From contig PKDU01000001.1 of the NCBI GenBank assembly GCA_002862705.1, positions 1 to 53,522 on the forward strand: a stretch of DNA of 53,522 nucleotides, read 5' to 3'. Below are positions 36,160 through 44,017 of this stretch, piece by piece. Numbering within the stretch: the stretch's first letter is position 1; each line of letters starts with the position of its first letter. The notes below the pieces were generated by a model. The model saw only the letters and a list, made by a program, of their open reading frames with translations. It ran no database searches and was not told the origin of the DNA. A program made the translations under genes and the position numbers. This DNA comes from Flavobacteriaceae bacterium (lineage in GTDB: Bacteria; Bacteroidota; Bacteroidia; Flavobacteriales; Flavobacteriaceae).

Positions 36160-37018
36160 GGCCTTTGAAATAGGTTAGTAGTTTTTTGACGTAGCTTTCG
36201 TCAGTAGCACATGAAAGTGCCCCTGCGCCATATCTTGTAAATTGTGTGCTGAAATAATCAGCGGTTTTTCGGTGAGCAAGCGCATAGGCCGTGCGTACCG
36301 ATTTTGATGAGCTGTTCACCCATTTATGCGCAGCTGTTTCCGCATCACGGACAAGCAATAGCCCTGATTTTGGTAGTTTGGCTTCTATGGGATCGTAAAG
36401 GCGAACGCCTGTGAGGTCGTGCTTTCTTGCGGCCAGCTGCACCGATTTGGAATAATCGCTGTCTAAAAAGTCGGACAGCACAAATACAATAGCGCGTTTT
36501 TTAAGAATACGGCTCATAAACTCCAATGCTCCGGCTATGTCTGTTTTGGTACTTTTGGGGTGATGCTCCAAAAGCTCACGAATGATGCGCAATACGTGTG
36601 ATTTCCCTTTTTTGGGTGCAATAAATAATTCCACATCGTCTGAAAACATCAACAGCCCAACTTTATCGTTGTTCTGCAAGGCAGAAAAGGCAAGGGTAGC
36701 GGCAATTTCAGTAAGGGTGTCGCGCTTGCGCTGTTCCAATGAACCAAAATCGGCAGAACCGCTCACGTCTACCACCAACATAAGCGTGAGCTCACGCTCT
36801 TCCTCAAATACTTTAACATAGGGTTCTTGATAGCGTGCGGTAACATTCCAGTCAATGGCTCGGACATCATCGCCATATTGATATTGACGCACCTCGCTGA
36901 AAGTCATGCCACGGCCCTTGAAGGTACTGTGATATTCCCCCCCAAAGATATGATTGCTCAATCGGCGGGTTTTGATTTCTATCTTACGAACTTTTTTTAA
37001 AAGCTCTTTTGTATCCAT
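36152..37018 (-). CDS. DUF58 (VWA-like) domain protein
   Basis: A 288-residue soluble protein. The GRGMTFSEVRQYQYGDDVRAIDWNVTAR block is the DUF58 signature, followed by a VWA-like fold with VDVSGSADFGS (DxSxS). DUF58 proteins work with MoxR AAA+ ATPases encoded beside them, here 20 bp upstream. Its place between moxR and the bat genes links the ATPase to the membrane complex. The stop overlaps the next gene by 8 bp. Confidence 0.93.
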   Translation of the reverse strand: MDTKELLKKVRKIEIKTRRLSNHIFGGEYHSTFKGRGMTFSEVRQYQYGDDVRAIDWNVTARYQEPYVKVFEEERELTLMLVVDVSGSADFGSLEQRKRDTLTEIAATLAFSALQNNDKVGLLMFSDDVELFIAPKKGKSHVLRIIRELLEHHPKSTKTDIAGALEFMSRILKKRAIVFVLSDFLDSDYSKSVQLAARKHDLTGVRLYDPIEAKLPKSGLLLVRDAETAAHKWVNSSSKSVRTAYALAHRKTADYFSTQFTRYGAGALSCATDESYVKKLLTYFKGRG

Positions 37019-37038
37019 AGCAAAAAGCTGTTTTTAGA

Positions 37039-38037
37039 CTAAGGCACCTCCACAGCGTTAACAATGCGCTGAATGATATCTTCCGAGGTGACGTTCTCGG
37101 CTTCGGCTTCATACGTAATTCCAATCCGGTGGCGCAGCACATCATAAACAACGGCGCGAACGTCTTCTGGAATCACATAGCCACGGCGCTTGATAAAGGC
37201 ATAACATTTGGCAGCAGTTGCCAAATTGATACTACCCCTTGGTGAAGCACCAAAACTAATAAGCGGTTTTAAGGATTGTAATTTATATTTTTCGGGATAC
37301 CGCGTAGCGAAAACCAAGTCCAAGATGTACTTTTCAATCTTTTCGTCCATATACACTTCGCGAACGGCCTTTTGCGCCTTGGAGATTTGCGCTGTACTAA
37401 TCACCGGCTTTGCGGAACCAAAAGAGTCGTTAAGGTTGGCACGAACAATCTCTTGCTCATCTGAAAGATTGGGATAATCAATGATTACCTTGAGCATAAA
37501 ACGGTCTACTTGGGCTTCTGGCAGTGGATAAGTTCCTTCTTGTTCCACTGGGTTTTGCGTGGCCATTACCAAAAATGGCGGCTTGAGCTTGAAGGTTTCG
37601 TCGCCAATAGTAACCTGCTTTTCTTGCATGGCTTCCAACAGGGCAGATTGCACTTTTGCAGGGGCTCTGTTGATCTCATCAGCCAGTACAAAATTGGCAA
37701 ATACCGGTCCTTTTTTGATGCTGAAATCATTCTCTTTAGCGTTGTAAATCATGGTTCCAATTACATCGGCTGGAAGCAGGTCGGGCGTAAATTGAATGCG
37801 GCTAAAACTTCCCTTAACTGCCTTGCTCAACGTGTTGATGGCAAGGGTCTTGGCTAATCCTGGGACACCTTCTAGCAGTATGTGTCCTTGTCCCAACAAG
37901 CCAATAAGCAACCGTTCCACCATTTGATGTTGACCTACGATGACCTTGTTCATCTCAAGCGTTAGGATGTCTATAAAAGCGCTTTCTTTTTCTATGTGCT
38001 CGTTAAGTGCTTTGATATCTACGGCGTTATCGCTCAT
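37039..38037 (-). CDS. moxR: MoxR-family AAA+ ATPase
   Basis: A 332-residue ATPase, first gene of the Bat operon. Walker A is in EGVPGLAKTLAIN (Lys is the ATP-binding residue), Walker B in FANFVLADEINRAP, sensor 1 in VMATQNPVEQEGTYPLPEAQVDRF and sensor 2 in FGASPRGSINL. MoxR proteins act as chaperone-like ATPases that mature or insert metal into VWA proteins, and the operon encodes three of these (DUF58, BatA, BatB). The leader is about 83 nt from the nearest strong -7 box and holds a short tandem repeat. Confidence 0.96.
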   Translation of the reverse strand: MSDNAVDIKALNEHIEKESAFIDILTLEMNKVIVGQHQMVERLLIGLLGQGHILLEGVPGLAKTLAINTLSKAVKGSFSRIQFTPDLLPADVIGTMIYNAKENDFSIKKGPVFANFVLADEINRAPAKVQSALLEAMQEKQVTIGDETFKLKPPFLVMATQNPVEQEGTYPLPEAQVDRFMLKVIIDYPNLSDEQEIVRANLNDSFGSAKPVISTAQISKAQKAVREVYMDEKIEKYILDLVFATRYPEKYKLQSLKPLISFGASPRGSINLATAAKCYAFIKRRGYVIPEDVRAVVYDVLRHRIGITYEAEAENVTSEDIIQRIVNAVEVP

Positions 38038-38061
38038 GTTTTTCGTTTTTTAATTAGCGTT

Positions 38062-38083
38062 GCAAAATGTGCAAAAATGTGCA
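38062..38083. repeat. Micro tandem repeat in moxR leader
   Basis: GCAAAATGT (38062-38070), GCAAAAATGT (38071-38080) and a third GCA, then GTGCAC, all in the 5' leader of moxR. On the mRNA strand this can fold with the GTGCACTGCAC palindrome beside it. Confidence 0.5.
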
Positions 38084-38120
38084 GTGCACCTGTTAACATT
38101 TGGTTAAAAATAGGGCTTCT

Positions 38121-38128
38121 CAAAGGTA
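38121..38128 (-). promoter_or_regulatory. -7 box for the Bat operon
   Basis: On the minus strand TACCTTTG, perfect, giving a leader of about 80 nt before the moxR ATG. The longest leader in the window. Confidence 0.5.
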
Positions 38129-38154
38129 TTACAAAAAGTGTTGAAATAGCTTAC

Positions 38155-38162
38155 TAACTTTG
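38155..38162 (+). promoter_or_regulatory. -7 box for the AlbA/DUF5929 gene
   Basis: TAACTTTG, a perfect TAnnTTTG, 15 nt before the ATG at 38178. Confidence 0.55.
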
Positions 38163-38177
38163 CATTAAACATTTGTG

Positions 38178-39314
38178 ATGATTAATAAAAGGCTGCTCAT
38201 CAAAAGCTTGCTTGCGCACAACGATGAAAACAGTTTTTACGATAAAAAAAGACAGCTGAATTTAAGCCAGCGCGAAGGCAAGGCTAAATTCCTTAAACAC
38301 ATTTGTGCCCTTTCGAATTCTAATCCAAAAAATAACTCATACATCGTTGTGGGCGTAGATGACGGCGACAGCAGCATTCGCGGAGTAGACTTTTTTGATG
38401 ACGCCAAGCTGCAAAACCTCATCAATGCTTATTTGGAAAACCCGCCTTTGGTGCTCTATGAAAACATTCACTTTCCGCATTTGGCTGAGGGCAAGGTTGT
38501 GGGCTTGGTGACCATCAGACCCACCAATAAAATAACGGCACTGCGAAAAAACATCTGGAAATATTTTGGGGGCGCTGTGTTTTTTAGAGATGGTAGTATC
38601 TCCGTGTCCAAGGTTTTTGACATCGAGCTGCATGACACCAATTCGGCAGTGGTAGCAGAAATTGAAAAGCACGCCCAAAACAATATCGAACTAACCCTTG
38701 ACGGGGTTGTTGATTTTATGAGCCGCCACGATGAAGTGTTAAAACCCAGCTATAAGGTTTTTAAGGAGTCGTTTGTGCTTTGCTGGGCGGGACTTGAAAA
38801 AAAGGAAAAAGGAACGTCTTATTATTCAAGAGTGGATGTTGAACTCATCAACGAGCATGTTAAATTGTTCTACTCCACCCATGATGAGGTGGAAATTGAA
38901 ATGGACGCGCATTCGTTTAGTGTAATTGAGTATGTCCGTTTGGGGTTTCATCATGCTTATAAATACTACCCCCTTGAACGGGTATCTTTTTTGTTTGATA
39001 ACAAAGGCTCTTACCAAATTGATTCGGCGTTTTTGTTTGAACCCCCTAAATATGAAAAAAAGCTGCTGCACCATATCTATAATGCCAACAATGCCTTGGG
39101 TGAAAAGCTGCTCAAAAACCTAAGCCTAACCAAAAACGACAAAGAAGATGTGGGCAACTTGGCTCCTACATATATGCTGTGTTACCTCAACGGGTTTGAA
39201 GAAGCACTCGACAAATTAAACGAACTCTCTTCCGTGATCAAGCAGCACAGCAAAGACGCCTACCAAGGTCTAAAAGACACCCAACGGATACTGCGGAAGA
39301 TTAAATATCATTAA
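38178..39314 (+). CDS. AlbA/Schlafen-type ATP-binding domain protein (DUF5929-like)
   Basis: A 378-residue soluble protein. Residues ~1-150 match the AlbA_2 (Schlafen-like) fold: ENSFYDKKRQLNL near the start, then EGKAKFLKHICALSNS, SYIVVGVDDG and RGVDFFDD. The rest is a domain seen with it in Flavobacteriia (DUF5929). Schlafen-type domains can bind nucleic acid or nucleotides and in some systems act as nucleases; whether the catalytic acids remain cannot be judged here. Start ATG 38178 is preferred to the GTG at 38175. It is divergent from the Bat operon and convergent with nadD, sharing stop bases TTAA. Confidence 0.75.
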   Translation: MINKRLLIKSLLAHNDENSFYDKKRQLNLSQREGKAKFLKHICALSNSNPKNNSYIVVGVDDGDSSIRGVDFFDDAKLQNLINAYLENPPLVLYENIHFPHLAEGKVVGLVTIRPTNKITALRKNIWKYFGGAVFFRDGSISVSKVFDIELHDTNSAVVAEIEKHAQNNIELTLDGVVDFMSRHDEVLKPSYKVFKESFVLCWAGLEKKEKGTSYYSRVDVELINEHVKLFYSTHDEVEIEMDAHSFSVIEYVRLGFHHAYKYYPLERVSFLFDNKGSYQIDSAFLFEPPKYEKKLLHHIYNANNALGEKLLKNLSLTKNDKEDVGNLAPTYMLCYLNGFEEALDKLNELSSVIKQHSKDAYQGLKDTQRILRKIKYH

Positions 39315-39868
39315 GTAAGTTGGTGCGTTTTCATGTATGCAATAACCCCGTCTGGCAACCACGCTTTTAGCTGCTTCATCTCTTTTGTTTCGCGTATGCT
39401 TGTAGCAGCAATATCCAATAAAGGAGCTTGAAGACGTTGGTGTGTTGGAAATGCATCTAAGGAAATGTCGTTTCTGGGATAAATCAACAATGGAAATTGC
39501 TTGATATAAGCTGCATTTTTCCAGCCGTCCAATCCAACGGCACTGTCGGCGCCCATCAGCATGATATAGGAATTATCGGGATGCGCAGCCGTCAGTTTTC
39601 GAAGGGTATTTGACGTATAACTTGGCTTGGGCATGTGAAGCTCAATGTCGTTGGCCACCAACCCATCATAAGGCGTTAAAGCCTGTGCCAACATATTCCA
39701 GCGGTGCTCCTCTGACCAAAGTGCAGCCGTCTTTTTATGGGGGTTTTGTGGGGTCAGGATATAGTGTACTTCGTCTGCTTTTTGTTGATCAAGTACCGCT
39801 TGGCCAATGCCTATATGCCCGTTGTGAATGGGATTAAAGCTTCCAAAAAATAGCGCAATCCGGTTCAT
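39311..39868 (-). CDS. nadD: Nicotinate-nucleotide adenylyltransferase
   Basis: A 185-residue enzyme that adenylates nicotinate mononucleotide in NAD synthesis. FGSFNPIHNGHIGI is the (H/T)xGH nucleotidyltransferase motif and DIAATSIRE the C-terminal ISSTxIR motif. It overlaps gmk by 4 bp and ends the yicC-gmk-nadD operon, an order found widely in Bacteroidota. Confidence 0.95.
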   Translation of the reverse strand: MNRIALFFGSFNPIHNGHIGIGQAVLDQQKADEVHYILTPQNPHKKTAALWSEEHRWNMLAQALTPYDGLVANDIELHMPKPSYTSNTLRKLTAAHPDNSYIMLMGADSAVGLDGWKNAAYIKQFPLLIYPRNDISLDAFPTHQRLQAPLLDIAATSIRETKEMKQLKAWLPDGVIAYMKTHQLT

Positions 39869-40437
39869 CCTGCTAAGAAGTTGCTGATGTGTTCTTCCGT
39901 TTCGCTTATGGCAGTTTCCAAATTGTCGTTTACCACCACAACATCAAATGCGTTGGCGCGCACCATTTCGACATTAGCCTTTTCCAATCGCATGGCAATT
40001 TTATCTGGGCTATCCGTACCCCGTTGGCGCAAGCGTTCAGCCAAGGCTTCGGTGCTCGGAGGCTTGATGAATATGGAAAGGGTGTTGTTGGGAAATTGGT
40101 TTTTGATGTTTAATCCGCCTACCACGTCTATGTCAAACACCACATTTTTGCCCAATGCCCAAATGCGGTCTAGCTCAGATTTTAATGTGCCGTAAAACAT
40201 CCCAGGGTAGACCTCTTCGTATTCGGCAAAGGCACCTTCGGTGATTTTTGCTTTAAAAGCTGCTTCGGAGAGAAAGTAGTAGTCTTTGCCGTCAACTTCT
40301 TGCCCTCTTGGAGGCCTTGATGTAGCCGAAACAGAGAATGCCAAATTGAGGTTTTCCTGAGCGAGCAAGTATTTGGCAATGGTTGTTTTTCCACTACCCG
40401 AAGGGGCCGACAAAACAATACATTTTCCCGTTTTCAT
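39865..40437 (-). CDS. gmk: Guanylate kinase
   Basis: A 190-residue kinase that phosphorylates GMP and dGMP. The P-loop is in SAPSGSGKTTIAKYLL, and TSRPPRGQEVDGKDYYFLS is the GMP-binding segment. The start lies 1 bp into the yicC stop (TAATG), so translation is probably coupled. Feeds nucleotide pools together with neighbouring RNA turnover and NAD genes. Confidence 0.97.
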   Translation of the reverse strand: MKTGKCIVLSAPSGSGKTTIAKYLLAQENLNLAFSVSATSRPPRGQEVDGKDYYFLSEAAFKAKITEGAFAEYEEVYPGMFYGTLKSELDRIWALGKNVVFDIDVVGGLNIKNQFPNNTLSIFIKPPSTEALAERLRQRGTDSPDKIAMRLEKANVEMVRANAFDVVVVNDNLETAISETEEHISNFLAG

Positions 40438-41297
40438 TACAAAGCGTTGAGTACTTGTTCTTTGATGCGCTCCAAAGCATCTTTCATGCTAACGACCGAT
40501 TTTTGCAAGTCTGCATCGTTGGCTTTAGATCCTATGGTATTGATTTCACGTCCCATTTCTTGGGCAATAAATCCTAGTTTTTTGCCTTTGGTAGGCGTGT
40601 TTTCGTCTAGGTTTGTTTGGAAATAATCGAGGTGATGTTGCAAGCGTACCAACTCTTCGTTGATGTCCCATTTTTCAAAGTAATAGACCAGTTCCTGCTC
40701 CAAGCGTTCTTGGTCGTAATCTAGGGTGAGTTGACGCAATTGTTCGTGTAGTTTTTGCTTTCGTGTTGCGATACGCTCATCGGCTTGCGCAGCTATGCTT
40801 TTAAGCTGTGTTTTGATTTGTGCCAATTGATTGGTAAGGTCTTGCCCCAACGAAATGCCTTCTTGCTGGCGGTAAGTAACCAATGCCTCCGCTGCTTTTT
40901 CAAGGGTACTTAGAAAGACTTCTTGTTCCTCGTCTGAAATGCTTTCGTCCGCCGATGCAAATACATTGGGCATGCGCATCACGGTTGGCAAAAGTGCCTC
41001 GTCTGACAAAGGAGAAATGGCTTTTAATTCTTGGATGTAGTGTGCTACAACGGCTTTGTTAATCGGTGCTGCGTCTTGACCAGCAACCCATTCTTCAAAA
41101 ACATTAACCTCACATTTGCCACGGTGCAACAGTGCTGTTAGCTGCTTGCGAGCAGGTAGGTCAAGGCCTCTGTAGCGTGCAGGTGTACGGAAATTAAGAT
41201 CAAATGATTTGCTGTTGAGCGACTTAATTTCGACGCGCAATTTTCTGCCTTGTGCATTAAACTCTGCTTTGCCGTAGCCTGTCATGGATAGAATCAT
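40437..41297 (-). CDS. yicC: YicC/YloC family endoribonuclease
   Basis: A 286-residue protein. MILSMTGYGKAEF at the N-terminus and EMGREINTIGSKANDADLQ near the C-terminus are the two conserved family blocks; the middle is a coiled coil (~155-235). Members cut structured RNA and influence small-RNA turnover in E. coli. First gene of the operon with gmk and nadD. A -7 box and a small palindrome lie directly upstream. Confidence 0.93.
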   Translation of the reverse strand: MILSMTGYGKAEFNAQGRKLRVEIKSLNSKSFDLNFRTPARYRGLDLPARKQLTALLHRGKCEVNVFEEWVAGQDAAPINKAVVAHYIQELKAISPLSDEALLPTVMRMPNVFASADESISDEEQEVFLSTLEKAAEALVTYRQQEGISLGQDLTNQLAQIKTQLKSIAAQADERIATRKQKLHEQLRQLTLDYDQERLEQELVYYFEKWDINEELVRLQHHLDYFQTNLDENTPTKGKKLGFIAQEMGREINTIGSKANDADLQKSVVSMKDALERIKEQVLNAL

Positions 41298-41299
41298 AT

Positions 41300-41314
41300 C
41301 GCTTTATTAAAGCG
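41300..41314. repeat. Palindrome between yicC promoter and start
   Basis: CGCTTT-ATT-AAAGCG, a perfect 6-bp inverted repeat with 3-nt centre, lying between the -7 box and the ATG. On RNA it would form a hairpin at the very 5' end; on DNA it could be an operator. Confidence 0.5.
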
Positions 41315-41322
41315 CAAAGGTA
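41315..41322 (-). promoter_or_regulatory. -7 box for yicC-gmk-nadD
   Basis: On the minus strand TACCTTTG, perfect, 17 nt before the yicC ATG at 41297. It directly abuts the palindrome. Confidence 0.55.
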
Positions 41323-41920
41323 CAAAACAGGCGGTGAGTGCTTGGGCAGAAGTATAAGCTGATTATGACCCTATTGGAAAATCCATTGGCATGAAAAGCA
41401 AAAAAAGTTAGCTATACACTTTTGAGCGACTTAAAAAAACACAAAAGTGCATTTTCATTTTTTAGGTCATTTTTGATGTAAAAAGTAGCTTTTTTATTGA
41501 TTTTATCACGTTTTTGAGGCGTTTTTGGGATATTTCGAGCAATTTTGATGAAAATACACCCCCCTATTTTGACTGTTTTGACAAGAAAAAGTGAAACCCT
41601 ACAAAAAACAGGCTTTTTCAGCATCAGAAAAAAACATACTTTTGCTCTTTTTTTGGTCAAAAATGCTCAAAACAGTTTATAATTGGCAATAATTGCCCTT
41701 TTTTTAGTCTGTTTTTTAAAACTTGATTTTGTAAAAACACTACTTTTTGGAACAAGGAAAAACAAGCGTAAAGCCGCGTTATTAAAATGCGCTAAATCGC
41801 TCGTTTTCGTCTCTTTTTGACTTAAAATGGCGTAAAACAAGCTCATTTTCCTGTTTTTTGATGCTTTTTTGAGTCAATTTGAAGTAAAATTGATGTTGAT
41901 CTTTTGCAAAAAGCTTAGCC
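41323..41920. other. Intergenic T-tract-rich spacer without a supportable gene
   Basis: About 600 bp with T runs strongly biased to the + strand and recurrent TTTTGA words (near 41421, 41471, 41512, 41814, 41856, 41868). An 8-bp inverted repeat CACTTTTG/CAAAAGTG (41417-41424 and 41442-41449) is followed by a T-rich stretch. A short palindrome GGCAATAATTGCC precedes eight T near 41698 and may be a weak terminator. The longest frame (82 codons, 41412-41660, minus) is Lys/Phe-rich low complexity and is not considered a gene. Confidence 0.6.
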
Positions 41921-42255
41921 TCAGTCTACACATTCACCACCAGCAAGCCAGGCATCATGCCCATTGTTAAGGGCAAGCACCAAATTTCGGCCGTTGTAGG
42001 TCTTGCTAACAATCCCTTTGATACTTCCTGTTCCGCTAGGCAAGGGCAAATCCTTAAACCCCGCAAAAGCACTGGTCTCCAACAAAAAAGGCACTTTGTT
42101 TTGGCCTTCGCAGGCTTCCATTTTGCGTTGGGTATCGTAATAATCCTTGGGGTCAACAAAAGGCTTTCCTTGTTCTTCAGCAGCAAAACGCACATTGGCA
42201 ACCTCTACGTACATGCCAATATGGTTGCTGTTTATCTCAGAAAACAGCCTCCTTA
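41921..42255 (-). pseudogene. C-terminal remnant of a DUF5689-like surface protein
   Basis: The frame ends in TGA at 41921-41923 and reads rightward-to-left from about 42255. EINSNHIGMYVEVANVRF, FVDPKDYYDTQRKME, LLETSAFAGFKDLPLPSGTGS and the Cys near the end (GGECVD) match the C-terminal part of DUF5689 proteins, lipoproteins often encoded near TonB receptors in Flavobacteriia. The N-terminal two thirds and any promoter are missing; upstream the frame runs into the facing remnant. The right border is approximate. A free-standing gene starting at the internal ATG (42214) is possible but unlikely. Confidence 0.6.
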
Positions 42256-42477
42256 ATCTTGACGGTGGTGTGGTTATTGGAAACGAAAAACTTACCAGCT
42301 TTTCTGGTGCCTATACGGAGCGGGTGTTTGTTGGGCTTAGCTTTTTCCAAGGTATCATGTTTGTTCCAAAGATTAATGTGCCAACTGTATTAAAAGCTGG
42401 AATATATGAAGAAGTGCTTAACTCAACTCTACAACTTTGATATAGGTGTGAAAATAGGCGTGGGATTAACGTTTTGA
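42237..42477 (+). pseudogene. C-terminal remnant of an outer-membrane beta-barrel protein, frameshifted
   Basis: Read on the + strand the frame gives SFSGAYTERVFVGLSFFQG..., VPKINVPTVLKAGIYEEVL, then meets a stop at 42438-42440. Shifting frame near 42425 restores LYNFDIGVKIGVGLTF and a TGA at 42475-42477, the alternating pattern and final Phe of an outer-membrane barrel strand. No start or signal peptide is present. The left border is approximate. The barrel assignment rests on the terminal strand pattern only. Confidence 0.45.
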
Positions 42478-42526
42478 TTCAACACCAAAATAAGGTCGTT
42501 TAACCAAGAAGCCCCGCTGGCATGCC

Positions 42527-43036
42527 TTAATCAAACAACGCCTTTAGTTCCGTGGCTTCTTCGGGTTTGAGTTTGCCTGCCAAAATAAGGCTTAGTTGTC
42601 TGCGGCGTAGGGCGCCATCATAACGCTCTTGTTCCAATGCCGTTTCGGGTGCAATGGGCGGTACAGCCACCGGTGTGCCGGCTTTACTCACCGCCACAAA
42701 CGTGTAAATGGCTTCGTTTACTTTTTCTTTGGTGCGCTTTTCGTGCTCTTCTTTCCACACGTCTATAAACACCTCCATAGAAGTACCAAAGGCACGAGAC
42801 ACCTTGGCTTCTAGCGTAAGCACACTCCCTAGGGGCACGGGTTTTCTAAAATGCACATGGTTTACCGAAGCGGTCACCACCACCTGCTCGGAGTGGCGCT
42901 CCGCTGCAATACAAGCCGCACGATCCATGCGCGCCAACAGCTCGCCACCAAACAAATTGTTAATGGGATTGGTATCAGAGGGCAGTACCAAGTCGGTCAT
43001 AACCGTCTTGGAAGCACTAGGGTGTTTTGGTTCCAT
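42527..43036 (-). CDS. Acyl-CoA thioesterase (hotdog fold)
   Basis: A 169-residue cytoplasmic thioesterase of the YciA/BACH type. NPINNLFGGELLARMD is the conserved active-site loop, followed by VNHVHFRKPVPLGSVLTLEAKV on the central helix and strand. It hydrolyses acyl-CoA; the chain length preferred is not evident. The ATG at 43036 lies 5 bp after the stop of the SPOR gene; a longer frame begins with TTG inside that gene and was not used. Probably cotranscribed with it. Confidence 0.92.
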   Translation of the reverse strand: MEPKHPSASKTVMTDLVLPSDTNPINNLFGGELLARMDRAACIAAERHSEQVVVTASVNHVHFRKPVPLGSVLTLEAKVSRAFGTSMEVFIDVWKEEHEKRTKEKVNEAIYTFVAVSKAGTPVAVPPIAPETALEQERYDGALRRRQLSLILAGKLKPEEATELKALFD

Positions 43037-43041
43037 GGGTG

Positions 43042-43947
43042 TTATTTTTTCAGTACCCAAGCGTCTGGGTAATTGTCTTCCGCAATACCTGCTTTGGCAT
43101 TGTAAGCTTCGCGCTGCGAGGCGTAGGCAGCAAAAGATACTTGGTGAAATCCGCTGGTCGTTTTGGGCAGTCTGGCTGCCTGGTAATAGCCCTTGCGTTT
43201 TAGGCTGCTGACAAGTCGGTCGGCGTTGTTTTGGCTGCGGAAAGATCCGGCAATAACGTGATAGCCAATTGGAGCGGGCTTGGGCGCAACAACGCTTAAG
43301 GTTGGCAATTCGCCAAGGTCATAAACAGCGGCGGTGGCTTGCGCACGTGCGTTTTCGCGTAGCGCTTGCTCCTGTTGCCAAATGGCGTCGGTTTGTTGGT
43401 CTTGCACATAGTTGGTCCCCAAAGCTAGCAAGGCTAAAAAGCTGGCGGCTACCATGGCCTTACGCACAAAAGTGCTGGACTGCTGAGGCGCTAAAGTAAA
43501 GACAGGCGTCGGAGCTGCTTGAACGGCACTACGCGAAATGGGCTGTGCGTCCAATTGCGGAAGTGCATAGCTTGCTGCCAAGAAATTCAATCCGTGCTCG
43601 GCACTAAAAACCAGCTTGCCTTCTGCATTGGTTTCAAAAACTCCTAAAGAAGCAATGTGGAGTTTGCCTTTCTGTACGCGTTCTTTCCAAGAAATGATGT
43701 GCTGGTGAATGTCCAATACGGCACGCTCATAGGAACACTGCTGAACGGTGGCCATGTGCGATGCCAATATGCCATCGTTAGATTGAAGCTGCTCGTTAAA
43801 CGACAGCACCTTGCGTGGCGGATGGTACAATTGCTGCTCCGCATCAAAATACGCTTCTTTGTGCGCTACCAAAAAAGCGCCAAAGCCCGGAAGGCTAACG
43901 CAATCGTGGCGATAAAGTAAGTAGTGTATATGTGCTGCGAGCTCCAT
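43042..43947 (-). CDS. HU-CCDC81-like and SPOR domain protein
   Basis: A 301-residue protein: an N-terminal HU/IHF-like helical domain (about 1-130, CVSLPGFGAFLV is its signature), one membrane helix (~163-180) and a C-terminal SPOR domain (~226-301; GYHVIAGSFRSQNNADRLV) that binds denuded peptidoglycan at the septum. This layout is typical of Bacteroidota division or cell-envelope proteins with a cytoplasmic DNA- or partner-binding part and a periplasmic glycan-binding part. The ATG at 43947 is chosen over a longer frame because the -7 box ends 4 nt upstream. Confidence 0.87.
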   Translation of the reverse strand: MELAAHIHYLLYRHDCVSLPGFGAFLVAHKEAYFDAEQQLYHPPRKVLSFNEQLQSNDGILASHMATVQQCSYERAVLDIHQHIISWKERVQKGKLHIASLGVFETNAEGKLVFSAEHGLNFLAASYALPQLDAQPISRSAVQAAPTPVFTLAPQQSSTFVRKAMVAASFLALLALGTNYVQDQQTDAIWQQEQALRENARAQATAAVYDLGELPTLSVVAPKPAPIGYHVIAGSFRSQNNADRLVSSLKRKGYYQAARLPKTTSGFHQVSFAAYASQREAYNAKAGIAEDNYPDAWVLKK

Positions 43948-43951
43948 AAGA

Positions 43952-43959
43952 CAAATGTA
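43952..43959 (-). promoter_or_regulatory. -7 box for HU/SPOR gene
   Basis: On the minus strand TACATTTG, perfect, ending 4 nt before the ATG at 43947. Leaderless geometry again. Confidence 0.6.
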
Positions 43960-43995
43960 CATTTTTTGAGGGATTTTTAAAACGATTGGCTTTTG

Positions 43996-44003
43996 TATTT
44001 TAG
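43996..44003 (+). promoter_or_regulatory. -7-like box for dprA
   Basis: TATTTTAG, TAnnTTTG with one change, 14 nt before the ATG at 44018. Divergent from the HU/SPOR box. Confidence 0.4.
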
Positions 44004-44017
44004 TACTCCCAAATCTT

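Noticed and set aside
41412..41660. 82-codon minus-strand frame in the gene desert
   Set aside because: Low complexity, Lys/Phe rich, no family pattern, no start context; explained by T runs on the + strand.
41685..41708. GGCAATAATTGCC followed by T run as a firm terminator
   Set aside because: Stem of only 4-6 bp with a tiny loop and no upstream + strand gene to terminate; mentioned only as a weak possibility.
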